Below are positions 5,343-5,794 of a DNA stretch of 5,794 bases, one piece after another (the first letter of the stretch is position 1; every line of letters starts with the position of its first letter). This stretch comes from Rickettsiales bacterium (GTDB taxonomy: Bacteria > Pseudomonadota > Alphaproteobacteria > Rickettsiales > 21-14-0-20-44-7): contig JALZVI010000161.1 in NCBI GenBank assembly GCA_023301015.1, positions 1 to 5,794 of the forward strand. The letters run 5' to 3'. The notes under the pieces are model-generated. The model made no database searches and was not told the origin of the DNA. It saw only the letters and a list, made by a program, of their open reading frames with translations. A program made the position numbers and the translations under genes.

Positions 5343-5794
5343 CCGAGGCTTCCGCCCATTCTGATGAATGGGATGCAGTCATAGCTGTCATTGGTGGTGT
5401 TGTAATTTGCGCCAGTGCTGCAGTTAAATAGCTGTCCTACTCGGTAGGAGGAGTGATTGACGCTAGCGGCAGCTATGAATCCTGAATCTGCGCCTTTATC
5501 ATCCATTTTATAGTCTAGTGCGTAAAGCTCTATGGGTTTTGCAGCTCTTTGGCCGCTTGAGCCAGATCTGAAAATGTTGTTAGAAAGGAAGTTTGTTTCT
5601 GTCATCATCACATAATGGTTGCGGATGTTAACTAAATCGGCTCTGAACCCACCAGAGTTGGCATGAGACATTGCTACAATAACAGCGTCGTTGCTGTTCA
5701 TCCTTGCTGAGGGGGCTTGCTTCCCGCCTTCTGGAATGATTGTAAATGTTGAGTAAGATTTGCCTTCATAGCTGTCTGGGAACAAGCTTGACCA
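5330..5794 (-). CDS. C-terminal part of a pilin-like (type II/IV pseudopilin) protein, 5' end outside the window
   Basis: The frame is open to the right edge, giving about 154 visible residues, so the apparent TTG start at 5785 is not real. The segment YALDYKMDDKGADSG followed by two cysteines about 18 residues apart (FNC...YDC) resembles the C-terminal domain of alphaproteobacterial pilin-like proteins. In those, an 'LDxKxDDGxPxxG' motif and a late disulphide are common, after an N-terminal prepilin helix that would lie outside this window. The product would be exported and would be part of a pilus-like fibre or a secretion pseudopilus. Ser, Asn and Gly are abundant, which fits an extracellular protein. 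The prepilin N-terminus is not visible, so the family call is tentative. The gene runs in the same direction as rnpB, 28 nt upstream of the rnpB -35. Confidence 0.55.
   Translation of the reverse strand, partial: WSSLFPDSYEGKSYSTFTIIPEGGKQAPSARMNSNDAVIVAMSHANSGGFRADLVNIRNHYVMMTETNFLSNNIFRSGSSGQRAAKPIELYALDYKMDDKGADSGFIAAASVNHSSYRVGQLFNCSTGANYNTTNDSYDCIPFIRMGGSLGFGY

Overview
The window looks like a chromosomal segment of a Gram-negative proteobacterium, probably an alphaproteobacterium. The evidence is a bacterial type A RNase P RNA gene, a proteobacterial-type phosphomannomutase/phosphoglucomutase, and the tail of a pilin-like protein with an 'LDxKMDD' segment that I associate with alphaproteobacterial pilins. 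The genus cannot be named from this sequence.

Layout. On the minus strand, read right to left, are the C-terminal part of a pilin-like protein (5330 to the right edge), the RNase P RNA gene rnpB (about 5265 to 4886), and a phosphomannomutase/phosphoglucomutase gene (1487 to 123). The start of one more reading frame may lie at the left edge (38 to 1). Between rnpB and the mutase gene, on the opposite strand, sit three genes in a row: A (1563-2603), B (2678-3832) and C (3928-4893). By hand counts on sample lines, the three-gene block is about 37-48% G+C and the mutase gene about 57%.

The three-gene block is the interesting part. A and C are paralogues and look like a variant branch of the TraB/ChaN/erythromycin-esterase-like superfamily. 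B has an unrelated sequence with a possible Cys-His-Glu triad of transglutaminase type. All three nevertheless share the same frame. Upstream is a near-identical 15-bp element (TTATGCAAGTTGTAA, one mismatch in C) that ends 34-35 nt before each start codon. At the downstream end is the octamer GCAGGTAG, which contains the stop codon. For C this octamer is also the 3' strand of helix P1 of RNase P RNA, so the C gene and rnpB overlap tail to tail. After B a 28-bp exact copy of the rnpB 3' end is left behind. After A, the last 42 bp of the gene match the end of C at 40 positions, including a hairpin that appears to be the rnpB terminator.

The simplest reading is that the 3' end of rnpB has repeatedly served as an insertion or recombination site for small single-gene cassettes. 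Each cassette would bring its own promoter and a tail that rebuilds the end of rnpB, much as islands do at tRNA and tmRNA genes. No integrase or transposase is present, so any enzyme would have to act from elsewhere. Tandem duplication followed by gene replacement is the main alternative.
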